Of a stretch of 64,000 nt of DNA, positions 1 to 7,983 are shown piece by piece. The DNA is taken from the IMG/VR virus record IMGVR_UViG_3300025712_000004, positions 1 through 64,000 of that record, one strand, 5' to 3'. The notes beneath the pieces were generated by a model. The model made no database searches, was not told the origin of the DNA, and saw only the letters and a program-made list of their open reading frames with translations. A program made the translations under genes and the position numbers. The stretch's first letter is position 1. Each line of letters starts with the position of its first letter. The DNA comes from a virus.

Positions 1-100
1 GATAGCAAAATTATGGCTTTTCATGGTCCGTATATTTGCGCCTATTCGATAGCAAAATTATGGCTTTTCATGGTCCGTATATTTGCGCCTATTCGATAGC
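1..100. repeat. 47-bp tandem repeat, truncated by window start
   Basis: A 47-bp unit occupies 1-47 and is repeated exactly at 48-94, followed by the first 6 bases of a third copy. No coding frame is convincing across it. The array probably continues left of the window. The role is unknown; a packaging, terminus or recombination site is possible but not shown. Confidence 0.85.
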
Positions 101-324
101 CGTTTTTATTGTTCTTAATATAAGGAAGAGTAGCCGAAAAACTACAATAAACCATAGTTTAAAACCGCGTTAAATGTTTGCGATTAAATCAGTATTTGGT
201 TGTTCACTTTTGGTTGTTTTTCAGACCTAAAAAAAGTTTTTTTTAAAAAAAAATTCAGACATATTTTTTATAAAATTTTGACGTAAAACGATTATAAAAT
301 CGATATGGGGCAATAAATGTACGG

Positions 325-378
325 CACCCCCATCCTGACCACACATCTAAACCCACACCCCCATCCTGACCACACATC
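325..378. repeat. 23-bp direct repeat pair, C/A-rich
   Basis: The 23 bases at 325-347 recur exactly at 356-378 (31-bp period). The repeat lies in the non-coding stretch 101-414, which is A/T-rich, contains long A/T runs near 225-260, and shows no gene. It may be a protein-binding site pair or a recombination remnant. Confidence 0.8.
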
Positions 379-414
379 AAAAATATAGTAGGCCCACCGA
401 GCAGCACTTAAACG

Positions 415-458
415 AAAAAATATCCAACACAAATTTTATTTTGTGTTGGATATTTTTT
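415..458. terminator. Bidirectional intrinsic terminator
   Basis: A perfect inverted repeat has 19-bp arms (415-433 and 440-458) around a 6-base loop. The outer arms are A6 and T6 tracts, so a U-run follows the hairpin on either strand. It sits immediately 3' of the minus-strand gene at 462-875 and would end that operon. Confidence 0.85.
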
Positions 459-461
459 TGT

Positions 462-875
462 TTATATCGTAAATAATCCGAGGCGAGAAACCTTAGCAGA
501 TTCTTTGCGGCCTCGTTCGACCTTAGCTGTTTTAGCGTTATGACATTGATGACATAATGACCGAAGATTTGAGAATGAATAAGATTTAGATTTATCGTCT
601 TGTATTTCAATTACGTGGTCGATTACATCAGCGGCCTTATCTATATCATTATCTAAACAGTCCTCACAAAATGGTTGGACCGCAAACTTCTTAGCAGATA
701 ATACTTTCCATCGTTTGGTTGAGTATATCAACTGCCCACGAATGTTTAGTTGGTGGGCTAGCTTTTTACGAGGGGGGGCATCTTTTTTATGCTTGTGTTT
801 TTCACAACGTACCCCCTCCACTTGCTTGTTGATTATGACACGACATCTTGGTGATGTGCACTGGATTTTAGACAT
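462..875 (-). CDS. HNH endonuclease, small
   Basis: The 137-residue protein has HNH nuclease architecture. A basic N-terminus with CTSPRC and a second Cys/His pair is followed by a CEDC pair near residue 70, the core DHVIEIQDD, then NLRSLCHQCHNAKT. The two CxxC pairs would hold structural zinc, and the DH pair and final His are the catalytic metal site. Such small HNH proteins in phages either help terminase-linked DNA cleavage or act as free-standing homing nucleases. It overlaps the end of the upstream minus-strand gene by 8 bases and starts 4 bases after an AAGGAAA site, so the two are co-transcribed. The role as packaging factor or mobile nuclease cannot be decided here. Confidence 0.8.
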   Translation of the reverse strand: MSKIQCTSPRCRVIINKQVEGVRCEKHKHKKDAPPRKKLAHQLNIRGQLIYSTKRWKVLSAKKFAVQPFCEDCLDNDIDKAADVIDHVIEIQDDKSKSYSFSNLRSLCHQCHNAKTAKVERGRKESAKVSRLGLFTI

Positions 876-1464
876 ATCGTTTCCTTAATGCTTCGGCAAT
901 TTTAGGTTCTTGTGTCATGGCCAAATGAATAGCATGTTCGTGTTTTTTTCTCTTCCATGCTGTATGTGCATCTAATGGATTATCGTATGCACCCAAATAC
1001 TCTGTGCGTCTAGTTGTTGGGTTTCTACATCTTGAGGTGTATTTACCTTTATCTATAGTAACACCCATAGGTAATATTGATGCTCTACTGGAACCACCAT
1101 CAGTCAGGAATAAATTTATATGTCGTTCTAAGAAAACGCAATTATCTGGGCTATATATTTTATTATCTAATACTAATATATCTTTATCTAATTCTTTATC
1201 TTGCCATTTTTGCAAAACCATCCAGCTTCTAAAATTAGAAAAATATTTCCATTCTTCACATACACCACAGCCAATATATGATGGTTTAGCTTTATGGTAT
1301 GTGACCGAATAACATCGTTCAATCATACTAACCCACTTAATATAAAATGGGCATTTCCATAGACTTTTAAATTTTCTAGTGTTTCCAACTTTGGGTAGTT
1401 CTTCTCTTATGTGTGTGACGTAATCTGCATCATTTATACCGAAGCCACAAACTAATTTAGACAT
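868..1464 (-). CDS. HNH-like/AP2 homing endonuclease (GVGINDADY family)
   Basis: The 198-residue protein belongs to a paralogous family found six times in this window. The N-terminus carries CGFGINDADY. The middle has the pattern W..M..RCY, C.VC.EW..F..F..W and LDKDIL....YSPDNC.F, typical of phage HNH-type homing nucleases. The C-terminus (about residues 130-180) looks like an AP2 DNA-binding domain: GV....GKY.SRC, EYLGAYDNPLDAHTAW. The start follows a clear GGAGG site. It probably cuts intron-less or allelic phage DNA to spread itself; the target is unknown. Free-standing, no intron seen. Confidence 0.72.
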   Translation of the reverse strand: MSKLVCGFGINDADYVTHIREELPKVGNTRKFKSLWKCPFYIKWVSMIERCYSVTYHKAKPSYIGCGVCEEWKYFSNFRSWMVLQKWQDKELDKDILVLDNKIYSPDNCVFLERHINLFLTDGGSSRASILPMGVTIDKGKYTSRCRNPTTRRTEYLGAYDNPLDAHTAWKRKKHEHAIHLAMTQEPKIAEALRKRYV

Positions 1465-1483
1465 ACATCATACCTCCATTCGA

Positions 1484-1519
1484 AAAAATATACTACCATT
1501 AAAGTGGGAGTATATTTTT
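1484..1519. terminator. Hairpin between minus-strand genes, possible terminator
   Basis: Arms 1485-1494 and 1509-1518 (10 bp) plus an inner CC/GG pair form an A/T-rich hairpin with T-runs on both sides. It lies between the minus-strand genes 1527-2114 and 868-1464 and may end or attenuate transcription of the former. Confidence 0.5.
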
Positions 1520-1526
1520 ATATCAT

Positions 1527-2114
1527 TTATTTAGTCTTTACGTATCTAACACATGATGTTCCGTGATTGTTTAAGTATGACTTTTTAGTGCGAGCTGTTG
1601 CATTACAGTGTGGACATTTTAAGTCTTCTGGAACTTCCGGCTCTTCAGCTTTAGGTTCAACGACTTTAGTTTCAACTGTTGGGTCAACGATTACTTTGGT
1701 TTCTAAATCAGGTTTCAATGATTTGTTTCCTTCTGTAGTTTCGACACTTGGTTCTTCACTAATCAAGTCGATAAAGTCTTCTTTCTTTGGTGCTGGTTCT
1801 TCCAACACTACCGGAGCAACTTCAGGTACAACATCGCCAGCAACTAATAGTTCAAGTGCTTTGATTTTGTTACTTAATGATTTACGGGTATGTATATCGT
1901 TCGGAATTTCCAAACTAAACAATTTAGCATATTTAACTACACCGATATGGCATAATGTACGAGCATATTCCATATTGAATTCATCAGTATGTTCAAACTT
2001 TTCTTCACCTAAAAACTGTACAGTTAGACCGTGTGTTCTTAAGTATTTTGCCGCACATTCAGCTCGACCTTCTTCAGTTAACCCTTCTGGGTTGACAATA
2101 ATATGTTGGTTCAT
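1527..2114 (-). CDS. Hypothetical acidic protein with C-terminal zinc-finger-like motif
   Basis: I do not recognise this 195-residue protein. Residues 1-90 look globular (an N-terminal LTEEGRAECAAKYL segment). Residues 95-160 are a low-complexity linker rich in Glu, Pro, Val and Lys. The last 30 residues carry CPHC and HGTSC, spaced like a C2HC zinc finger; a similar tail ends the GIY-YIG protein at 45508. The layout suggests a nucleic-acid-binding protein, but no function is claimed. It is the first gene of the left minus-strand group after the tRNA region. Confidence 0.7.
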   Translation of the reverse strand: MNQHIIVNPEGLTEEGRAECAAKYLRTHGLTVQFLGEEKFEHTDEFNMEYARTLCHIGVVKYAKLFSLEIPNDIHTRKSLSNKIKALELLVAGDVVPEVAPVVLEEPAPKKEDFIDLISEEPSVETTEGNKSLKPDLETKVIVDPTVETKVVEPKAEEPEVPEDLKCPHCNATARTKKSYLNNHGTSCVRYVKTK

Positions 2115-2143
2115 GATTGTATCCTATTCAATTAATTTAATAA

Positions 2144-2171
2144 AATACACTCTTGAATGTACTTTAGTAAA
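2144..2171 (-). promoter_or_regulatory. Possible sigma70-like promoter for 1527-2114
   Basis: On the minus strand TTTACT (2166-2171) is separated by 16 bases from TGTATT (2144-2149), the spacing used by the other promoters here. An 8-bp inverted repeat (2142-2149, 2158-2165) overlaps it. The -10 match is weak. Confidence 0.35.
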
Positions 2172-2602
2172 TAGAACTTAAAGGGAATGGGAAGATGTAC
2201 CATCATTGGTAGGAGAGGACCAATAACCGTACACCTTCCACGAAGGCAATCGTTCTCGATTAGCGAACCACCGTGTGGTGGAGCATGCTTTATCGTCAAT
2301 ATGACGGAATGTTACGAATGTTAACGTCCACTGGTAAACATACAAACTATCGGACGAGTACTAGGTTTTTATCGTGGTCTGCTTTGCCACTATCACACTC
2401 GCGCAGGGAGCTGTTCTTATGGGTAGCTGGGTCATGGTGTGCGGATATCGTCTACACAATTTGAGCATCAATGATAGGCTTGGTAGACATAAAATGTAAG
2501 TAGACCTCTTACAGCAGTATTCCTCCCTTACGGGGAATTGAATTCGGAACTACAGCATCACAGCTTTGTATATGACAGAGGCAATAGGCAAGTATTACAA
2601 TA

Positions 2603-2752
2603 TCATTTTGTCGCTTCTGTATGGTTTTGTGCTTGTTCCTGAAATGGTGGGAGCGTTGCAACCGTTACTGGTTTATCTGCGATTTCACACATATCGATAT
2701 GTTCCGCCTCCAAGCCAAGATAATGGCTATTATAATTTGTTACGTTAAACAC
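2603..2752 (-). CDS. Possible small protein or gene remnant (GTG start)
   Basis: A 49-codon minus-strand frame opens at a GTG and ends in TGA. The predicted peptide is soluble, with stretches such as HYLGLEAEHIDMCEIADK and VATLPPFQEQAQNH that look like real coding sequence. No good ribosome binding site precedes it. Just upstream another frame also reads like protein and then stops, so this may be the tail of a frameshifted gene. Treat as tentative. Confidence 0.22.
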   Translation of the reverse strand: MFNVTNYNSHYLGLEAEHIDMCEIADKPVTVATLPPFQEQAQNHTEATK

Positions 2753-2921
2753 AGACTTTTACTGCACCGTTTATTCCATAGCTAATGGATATTCCCCTTA
2801 ACGTCCGAGGTGGTGTTTACTTATATGTATTATGAACTTTGCTTAGTAGGTTGAGCACCTATCTTTAACATTCATTAGCATTTTCATACTTGAGAGTTCT
2901 CACACTCTTACACATTTAATT

Positions 2922-2999
2922 TGGTGAACCTAGGCGGACTCGAACCGCTCCTTCCTCCTGTTATGAGCAGGGAGCATTAACCAGTTATGCTATAGGTCC
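2922..2999 (-). tRNA. tRNA, anticodon CAT (Met or lysidine-type Ile)
   Basis: The cloverleaf reads well on the minus strand. The acceptor GGACCTA pairs with TAGGTTC, followed by discriminator A and an encoded CCA. The D-stem is GCAT/ATGC with GG in the loop. The anticodon loop CTCATAA sits on a four- to five-pair stem, and the T-arm has loop TTCGAGT. The anticodon CAT could be elongator Met or, after lysidine modification, Ile; sequence alone does not settle it. Confidence 0.85.
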
Positions 3000-3288
3000 A
3001 TATATTTTTGTTTGTATATTCAGGGAGTGCAAAGTGCCGTTACATAAACGCTACAATTCAAGTATGACTGTAACTGGTAATTCTACCGCATCTAGTCAAT
3101 TATACCATTACAATATAATCCGTAGAACATCTCTTTCCCATGTTAGCACCCGTATAGTGACTTAGTCACGAAGATACAAACAAAAATATTCCTTTACACA
3201 ACATATGAAAGGGGTAAATATGACCACTATTTACAAAGGGATTTATTAAACGTTTACAAGGCATAAACGGATACCATTCTTTCGAATT

Positions 3289-3428
3289 TGGCGGACTGTA
3301 TAGGATTCGAACCTTGACTGGGTTAGCATGACCCATCAGTAAACATATTAGGGACCAGTTCCCTACTTCAGATATAAACCTTTACGTTTTCGGCTTATTC
3401 GTTATATCGTTATGTTTTATTACAGTCC
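3289..3428 (-). tRNA. tRNA-like element of abnormal length (~140 nt)
   Basis: On the minus strand the 5' end GGACTGTA pairs perfectly with TACAGTCC, followed by G and an encoded CCA, as in a tRNA acceptor stem. A GGTTCGAATCC T-arm core is present, and a 5-bp stem with a 7-base loop containing TGC or GCT lies just before it. About 60 extra bases fill the D-side, and the T-stem has only three solid pairs. It may be a decaying tRNA or an interrupted one; function is uncertain. Confidence 0.4.
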
Positions 3429-3433
3429 ATATT

Positions 3434-3521
3434 TGGTTGAGATGGCTGGACTCGAACCAGCAAACCGTATACTCGGTGACAAACTCATTCGTCTGTTATG
3501 TTTCCGTTGCATCACATCTCT
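3434..3521 (-). tRNA. tRNA-like element, class II length, odd anticodon loop
   Basis: The 88-base minus-strand element ends in a perfect T-arm (GCTGG TTCGAGT CCAGC), acceptor CATCTCA, discriminator A and an encoded CCA. The 5' strand AGAGATG pairs except at the first position. A short D-arm with GG in the loop and a 4-bp variable arm fit a Ser/Leu/Tyr-type tRNA. The predicted anticodon loop lacks the usual U33, so it may be inactive. Confidence 0.45.
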
Positions 3522-3690
3522 TTAAAGTGTTGGGAGTCACCGTGCATAATGACTTTACGTGCTAACTCCTTCGTAGCACAACCTTTGTGACATTTGTTTA
3601 AACTTAGATACCCACGAAGCTCTTCCGTATCAGTATCCTCAATCGTTAAAGAGTGTCTTATCTCTTAAGCTGTCGGGCTTTATCCAACCA

Positions 3691-4233
3691 TTAGGTGAAT
3701 CTCTTTATTAGCGCAGAAGAAATTATATCACATGTTTCATGTTTCGCCAACATGTACGCATATTCTTTCTTTTTATTTGCCCATGATGCATGGGCGGCAT
3801 TTGCGTCATCGAATGTGCCTAAATGCACTCTATTTTTTGTTATTGGTTCTCGTATACTTGACTGGAATTTTTTACCTTTTTTCAATACGCCAACAGGTAG
3901 ATTATATTTATCTGTTGGTATAATTTGTATAAAATTATTTATTTGGCTAGTTATAAACACACAAGTATTCGGTCCATATATATTATTACCAATAACCAAC
4001 AAATCTTTATCTAGTTGTTTACCAATATAATCTTGGGTTATCATCCAATTTCTAAAATTCGAAAATAATTTCCAGTCATCGCACACCTCACAATCTAAAT
4101 ATGTTGGGTGCATTTTATGGTACAATACAGAATAACACCTACACATCATAGATTTCCATCTGTTATAAAATGGACATCCTCTAGTCTTGTAATCTGCGTC
4201 GTTTATTCCGACACCGTACATCATTCTAGCCAT
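3691..4233 (-). CDS. HNH-like/AP2 homing endonuclease (GVGINDADY family)
   Basis: The 180-residue protein is close to the one at 868-1464. It begins MARMMYGVGINDADY, continues with W..MM.RCYS, C.VC.DW..FSNFR.W and LDKDLLV..N.Y.P.TC.F, and ends in an AP2-like segment (LPVGVLKKGKKF.S, HLGTFDDANAAHASWA). I place the start at the internal ATG after a strong GGAGG site; an ATG 16 codons earlier overlaps the upstream HNH gene but lacks that site. It lies between the HNH gene and the tRNA region, and is probably a free-standing mobile nuclease. Confidence 0.72.
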   Translation of the reverse strand: MARMMYGVGINDADYKTRGCPFYNRWKSMMCRCYSVLYHKMHPTYLDCEVCDDWKLFSNFRNWMITQDYIGKQLDKDLLVIGNNIYGPNTCVFITSQINNFIQIIPTDKYNLPVGVLKKGKKFQSSIREPITKNRVHLGTFDDANAAHASWANKKKEYAYMLAKHETCDIISSALIKRFT

Positions 4234-4273
4234 ATATATTCCTCCGATGGTAGGAGGTCGCGCAATCACTGCG

Positions 4274-4852
4274 TTAACCAAATTCGTTCAGATACTTGCG
4301 GTAGCTATCTCTTCTAACGTCGCCATTATTGCATGGCAAATTGTGTGACGTCAAGAACTTTTTTTGTTTATCTACTTTGTTATTTTTCGGCTTAAGCCAA
4401 TCGATAACTTTAAGTTCGATTTTTGCATATTCGAGTGTTACGCCATATCGTTCGGTATAAGTTTTTTCTGCGTGACATTGCAGACATAATATCTGTAAGT
4501 CATCAACGGTTACATCTAAAACTGATGTGGCGTATGGTCCAATATCAGCAATCTTCAATAGCGAGTGTTCGCCTTTGATGTGGTCCGTTTGTACATCTGG
4601 TCCTTTGAAACGCTGTTTACAGCATACACACTCCCACAACCACTTAGTTCTGGTGTTTGGGTCCATGTCTGGTATACGTGTCAATTCCAGTTTAAGTAAG
4701 CGTACAGGATGCATCATCCACGTCTGTCTTATGTTTGACCGGACTATCGTACATAATGATTTTTCTGAAGCTAGTTCACCACCGATTGTTTTAATCAGCG
4801 ATTGTTTAAATTCATGTTTTTTCTCTAGGTCAGCTTTGCTAGGCTTAGCCAT
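4274..4852 (-). CDS. HNH endonuclease
   Basis: The 192-residue protein has a CVCC pair near residue 75, the HNH core QTDHIKGEHS, then DLQILCLQCHAEKT with the second zinc pair. The basic C-terminal third (residues 140-192) likely binds DNA. It is the first gene of the minus-strand group that diverges from the RNA polymerase gene and is preceded by AAATTATG with a GGAGAA site. It could be a homing nuclease or a phage HNH that nicks DNA during replication or packaging; the family is clear, the role is not. Confidence 0.8.
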   Translation of the reverse strand: MAKPSKADLEKKHEFKQSLIKTIGGELASEKSLCTIVRSNIRQTWMMHPVRLLKLELTRIPDMDPNTRTKWLWECVCCKQRFKGPDVQTDHIKGEHSLLKIADIGPYATSVLDVTVDDLQILCLQCHAEKTYTERYGVTLEYAKIELKVIDWLKPKNNKVDKQKKFLTSHNLPCNNGDVRRDSYRKYLNEFG

Positions 4853-4894
4853 AATTTTCTCCTTTGCTCAGTAAGTGACACAAACAAAGAATGA

Positions 4895-4932
4895 GTTGTT
4901 GGCTGGCTCACTGTCAAGAACCAACCAACAAC
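4895..4932. repeat. 12-bp inverted repeat upstream of HNH gene
   Basis: Arms 4895-4906 and 4921-4932 pair over 12 positions with one G-T pair; the 14-base loop contains TTGACA on the minus strand. It lies about 45 bases upstream of the gene at 4274-4852 and may regulate it. Confidence 0.6.
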
Positions 4933-5078
4933 ACAACAGTTCCCTAGCCTGTTTAACGTTTGCCACGCATAAGGGGCAACTCGCGACGCTTGTCATCCAC
5001 AGGTGTTATGTCGTAGGGTTACAGACAATTTATAATTATTTTTTAATTGACTGGGTCAAGCATGTTAATCGGTGCTCT

Positions 5079-5194
5079 TCCTAATAGTACGAACAATAGA
5101 TTTAGGATTGATGATGAGCCGATTAATGAATGCTCTTCCTAATAGTACGAACAATAGATTTTAGAGTGATATTTTATTGTTCGTACTATTAGGA
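5079..5194. repeat. 20-bp motif, two direct copies and one inverted copy
   Basis: TCCTAATAGTACGAACAATA occurs at 5079-5098 and 5137-5156, with about 31 bp of flank-sharing identity, and as its exact reverse complement at 5175-5194. The second and third copies form a perfect 20-bp hairpin with an 18-base loop. I did not find the motif elsewhere in the window. It may be an initiator-binding site, a promoter for the phage RNA polymerase, or a terminator. Confidence 0.85.
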
Positions 5195-5224
5195 CAACAC
5201 ACCGTAAAAAACTATCCCCTTCTC

Positions 5225-5274
5225 TATATACGTGTGCGCGTACACATACACGCACGTACACACGCATGCGCACA
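5225..5274. other. 50-bp perfect alternating pyrimidine-purine tract
   Basis: Every step from 5225 to 5274 alternates pyrimidine and purine, mixing TA, CG, TG and CA dinucleotides. Such tracts can flip to Z-DNA under negative supercoiling. The GC-rich tract stands out sharply from the AT-rich surroundings. Confidence 0.85.
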
Positions 5275-5534
5275 CCCGTTGTCTATTAAAAAATATACAA
5301 AAAGAATTCGTGCCTCATATTTTCGCACATTTTAACATTCAGATAAACTATCGTTCATCTTCATTAAACAAACATCAAAAACTAAACATGGTGGTCTTCG
5401 ACCACGCAGCTTCGCTGCAAAAACTTAATCTTAAATATTTTTATTGAAATAACATCATTAAATATTATAAAATCATTGCCAGTATCATTCTAGGCCGCAC
5501 ACGAGGCGGTGTTTGAAATAAAATAAAATAATCA

Positions 5535-5563
5535 TTTACAATTAAATCATTAAAATATAGAAT
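5535..5563 (+). promoter_or_regulatory. sigma70-like promoter for RNA polymerase gene
   Basis: TTTACA (5535-5540) and TAGAAT (5558-5563) are 17 bases apart, about 30 bases upstream of the RNA polymerase start. Unlike the later promoters it has no clear inverted repeat around the -10 box. It would let the host polymerase switch on the phage polymerase early. Confidence 0.6.
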
Positions 5564-5591
5564 ACGTTCATTGAGTTTGTAGGAGAAAATA

Positions 5592-7979
5592 ATGAATCAA
5601 TTTACACAGAGAGATTTCGAAGAATATACATCACAGTTGGGTACAGAAAAGATTATGTGTGCGGCAGACGATGCATCGAAAGATTTTGAGTCGAACCACT
5701 TAAAGAAAATCGTCAAAGAAATGATTGAGCCATTCGGTGATTACATCAACGAGAGAGCGAAATTAGAAGAGAAAAATTACACTAAGGGTCCGAAGCCATT
5801 AATATTAAAATTATTAAAATCTGACGCTCTGGTGAACTCTCGTAAGAACGATAAGACTATCACTCCGTTACAGTTGAGCTTTATCACGACTAAAATAGTA
5901 ATATCGTCGATTCGATGTAATGATGAGAACACCAAAGAGACCTATACCGCAAGCAAAATTGGTAAAGAAATCAATTTGAATTTGTGTCATGAATTTAGAT
6001 TATCTGAAGGTGAAGTAGTCAAGTATGGTGCGTTCATGGTGCGTTATTTTGCTGAAGCATTTCCACAATATGTTAGCGTGGATATGAGCTATGAAGATAG
6101 AAAATCTAAGTGGCAAGAGAAGCAACTAATACCGACCCAATTGTACCTCGATACGGTAGCAAACAACATTGAAACTTTAGCTGAATTATCTATCGTAACT
6201 TTTCCTATGGTTGAGAAGCCGATGGACTGGACAACCGATGGTAGCGATGGTGGTTATTACACAGAAATTTATAAACGTAACATCATTAAAAAGCGTCAGG
6301 TTGGCGAAGATGCTGGTATCAATACTAATATTTCTAGTGCCGTTAATTTAATCCAAAGCACACCATGGGAATTGAACTTGGATATTATTCATATCGTTGA
6401 TGATTTGAATAAAACTAAGCCAGAAAGTTTAAAGAAAGTTTTCCCGTTGGTTGTGGAAAAAACACCAGCTAAACCGTTCCCTGATGTTTTGTATCCTGAC
6501 ATGGATGAAGACCAACTCAAAATTCATCGTCAATGGTCATCTCTTGAGAAGAAACTCAAGAAGGATAGACAGGCTAAGATATCTGTCGATTTGGCGCGAG
6601 AGGGTGCATTAAGACAGGCTAAGTTCTTCATACATGATACTAAATTTCATAAAGGTAAACTATGGTTTCCACATGATTTAGATTACCGTATCAGAACATA
6701 TAACAAGTCGATGACCGGACTAAACACCCAAGGTGCAGACTTCCAAAAAGGTATGATTAAGTTTGCGAATAAGCATGCAGTAACTACCGATAATGGAATC
6801 AAATGGCTCAAGATAAATATGGCCAACTTGATTGGTTTCGATAAACTAAACTTAGCTGAGCGTATACAGAAATGTAATGAGCATGAAGGGTTAATTCGTG
6901 AAGTTGTTAAGAACCCGTACAAGTGCACTGAATGGCATAAGTGGGATAAACCAGTACAAGGTTTAGCTGCAGCGATTGAGTACGTTAAATGGCTCGATAA
7001 CGACCAAGCATTGCTACAAACCCATGTACAATTAGATGGATTATGTAACGGTGTGCAAAATTTGGCAGCGTTAACTCGTGACCATTTAGTTGCGCCACAT
7101 GTTGGTTTAATCTGGACACCAGAACGTGGTGATGTTTATGGTTATGTAAATAACTCAGTGATTGACCGTATAACGCCTCTAGGATGTCGTATGAGCGACG
7201 AATGGCTACGTTCCGAGCTAATGACTCGCGGACTAACTAAAACGCCAGTAATGACTCGCTCATACGGTGCAACGATATATGGCATCAAAGATGGTTGTAA
7301 AGAATATATCGAAGACCAAGGTAAGGCCGCACATTTTGAAGATTTGTTTAAGGCTGGTAATTGGATGGGGGAACGTATATGGGAATCGATGGAAGGTAGC
7401 TTAGCCGGACCTATGTCATTCATGGAGTGGGCGCAGAAATGTGCTGGTATATTGGCCAAAGCTAATTTACCTTTACCGTGGACTAATCCAGCGTTGGCTA
7501 AGTGTTTACAATCACCATTCGAGACTAAACGTAAAGAAATTAAAGTCAAGATTAATGGCCAAGCACAATCTTATTATATCATGAAGCATACTAATAAGAT
7601 TGCTCGTGCAAAATCAGAATCGAGTAGTTCACCAAACATGATTCATTCGTGTGATGGTAGCCATTTGATTGGCACAACTAATAGATGTGAAGTTAAAGGC
7701 ATTCGTGATTTTGCGATGGTACATGATAGCTTCGGTACTATACCGGACCACGCTGAAGGGCTATTAGATAGCACTAAAGATGCATGGGTAGACCAGTACA
7801 GTGAAGATTGGATTTTACGTTGGTATCATGAATGGGTAGACTTTGCGATTTCTAAAGGTAAGCCTGAAGTAGCTGCAGCAATACCACACCCATATAAAGA
7901 AGACGATGACGGTAAATTTGTTATCGTTGGTACACTTGATATTGAAGCTGTAAGAAAATCTGATTTTTTCTTTGCATAA
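5592..7979 (+). CDS. T7-like single-subunit DNA-directed RNA polymerase
   Basis: The 795-residue enzyme would transcribe phage DNA from its own promoters in the cytoplasm. It carries the hallmarks of the T7 family. Motif A is QLDGLCNGVQNLAAL, with the catalytic Asp at about 482. Motif B is VMTRSYGATIYG, with the key Tyr at about 558. Motif C is FAMVHDSFGTIPDHAEGL, with the second catalytic Asp at about 712. The conserved FPHDLDYR.R.Y segment lies near residue 360. T7 polymerase is 883 residues, so the N-terminal domain is shorter here. It starts at an ATG after GGAGAAAATA and is the first gene of the plus-strand block. The pairing with a T4-type replisome is unusual. No repeated T7-type promoter was obvious in the window; the motif at 5079-5194 is one candidate. 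Confidence 0.95.
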   Translation: MNQFTQRDFEEYTSQLGTEKIMCAADDASKDFESNHLKKIVKEMIEPFGDYINERAKLEEKNYTKGPKPLILKLLKSDALVNSRKNDKTITPLQLSFITTKIVISSIRCNDENTKETYTASKIGKEINLNLCHEFRLSEGEVVKYGAFMVRYFAEAFPQYVSVDMSYEDRKSKWQEKQLIPTQLYLDTVANNIETLAELSIVTFPMVEKPMDWTTDGSDGGYYTEIYKRNIIKKRQVGEDAGINTNISSAVNLIQSTPWELNLDIIHIVDDLNKTKPESLKKVFPLVVEKTPAKPFPDVLYPDMDEDQLKIHRQWSSLEKKLKKDRQAKISVDLAREGALRQAKFFIHDTKFHKGKLWFPHDLDYRIRTYNKSMTGLNTQGADFQKGMIKFANKHAVTTDNGIKWLKINMANLIGFDKLNLAERIQKCNEHEGLIREVVKNPYKCTEWHKWDKPVQGLAAAIEYVKWLDNDQALLQTHVQLDGLCNGVQNLAALTRDHLVAPHVGLIWTPERGDVYGYVNNSVIDRITPLGCRMSDEWLRSELMTRGLTKTPVMTRSYGATIYGIKDGCKEYIEDQGKAAHFEDLFKAGNWMGERIWESMEGSLAGPMSFMEWAQKCAGILAKANLPLPWTNPALAKCLQSPFETKRKEIKVKINGQAQSYYIMKHTNKIARAKSESSSSPNMIHSCDGSHLIGTTNRCEVKGIRDFAMVHDSFGTIPDHAEGLLDSTKDAWVDQYSEDWILRWYHEWVDFAISKGKPEVAAAIPHPYKEDDDGKFVIVGTLDIEAVRKSDFFFA

Positions 7980-7983
7980 AGTG

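Larger units (their letters stand above)
2172..3690 (-). other. Long non-coding region with tRNA and tRNA-like elements
   Basis: About 1.5 kb between minus-strand genes has no convincing long gene. Base composition is richer in GC than the flanks and many short hairpins occur, for example around 2267-2282. One clear tRNA (2922-2999) and two tRNA-like elements (3289-3428, 3434-3521) lie on the minus strand, and 3001-3180 contains further D-arm-like sequence without a usable T-arm. A coding-like stretch at 2603-2752 may be a gene remnant. The rest, 2172-2600 and 3522-3690, holds nothing I can name. Confidence 0.6.
4853..5591. other. Divergence region between minus and plus gene blocks
   Basis: This 740-bp stretch separates the left (minus) from the right (plus) transcription units and has no real gene. 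The only open frame of note, inside the alternating tract, reads as His/Thr-rich nonsense. It contains an imperfect 12-bp inverted repeat (4895-4932), the 20-bp repeats (5079-5194), the alternating tract (5225-5274), tandem hairpins with TTC loops (5391-5405, 5406-5418) and a promoter (5535-5563). On the minus strand TTGACC near 5058 could serve as a -35 for the left operon. Such a layout fits an origin or control region, but that is inference. Confidence 0.6.

Noticed and set aside
2172-2900. tmRNA, RNase P RNA or group I intron in the left non-coding region
   Set aside because: None of the conserved cores could be recognised on either strand; only short hairpins are seen.
5391-5418. Intrinsic terminator
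   Set aside because: Two good hairpins are present but no T-run follows on either strand.
5232-5447. 71-residue protein in the divergence region
   Set aside because: Its first third is the translation of the alternating YR tract (His/Thr/Tyr repeats), with no ribosome binding site and no family likeness.
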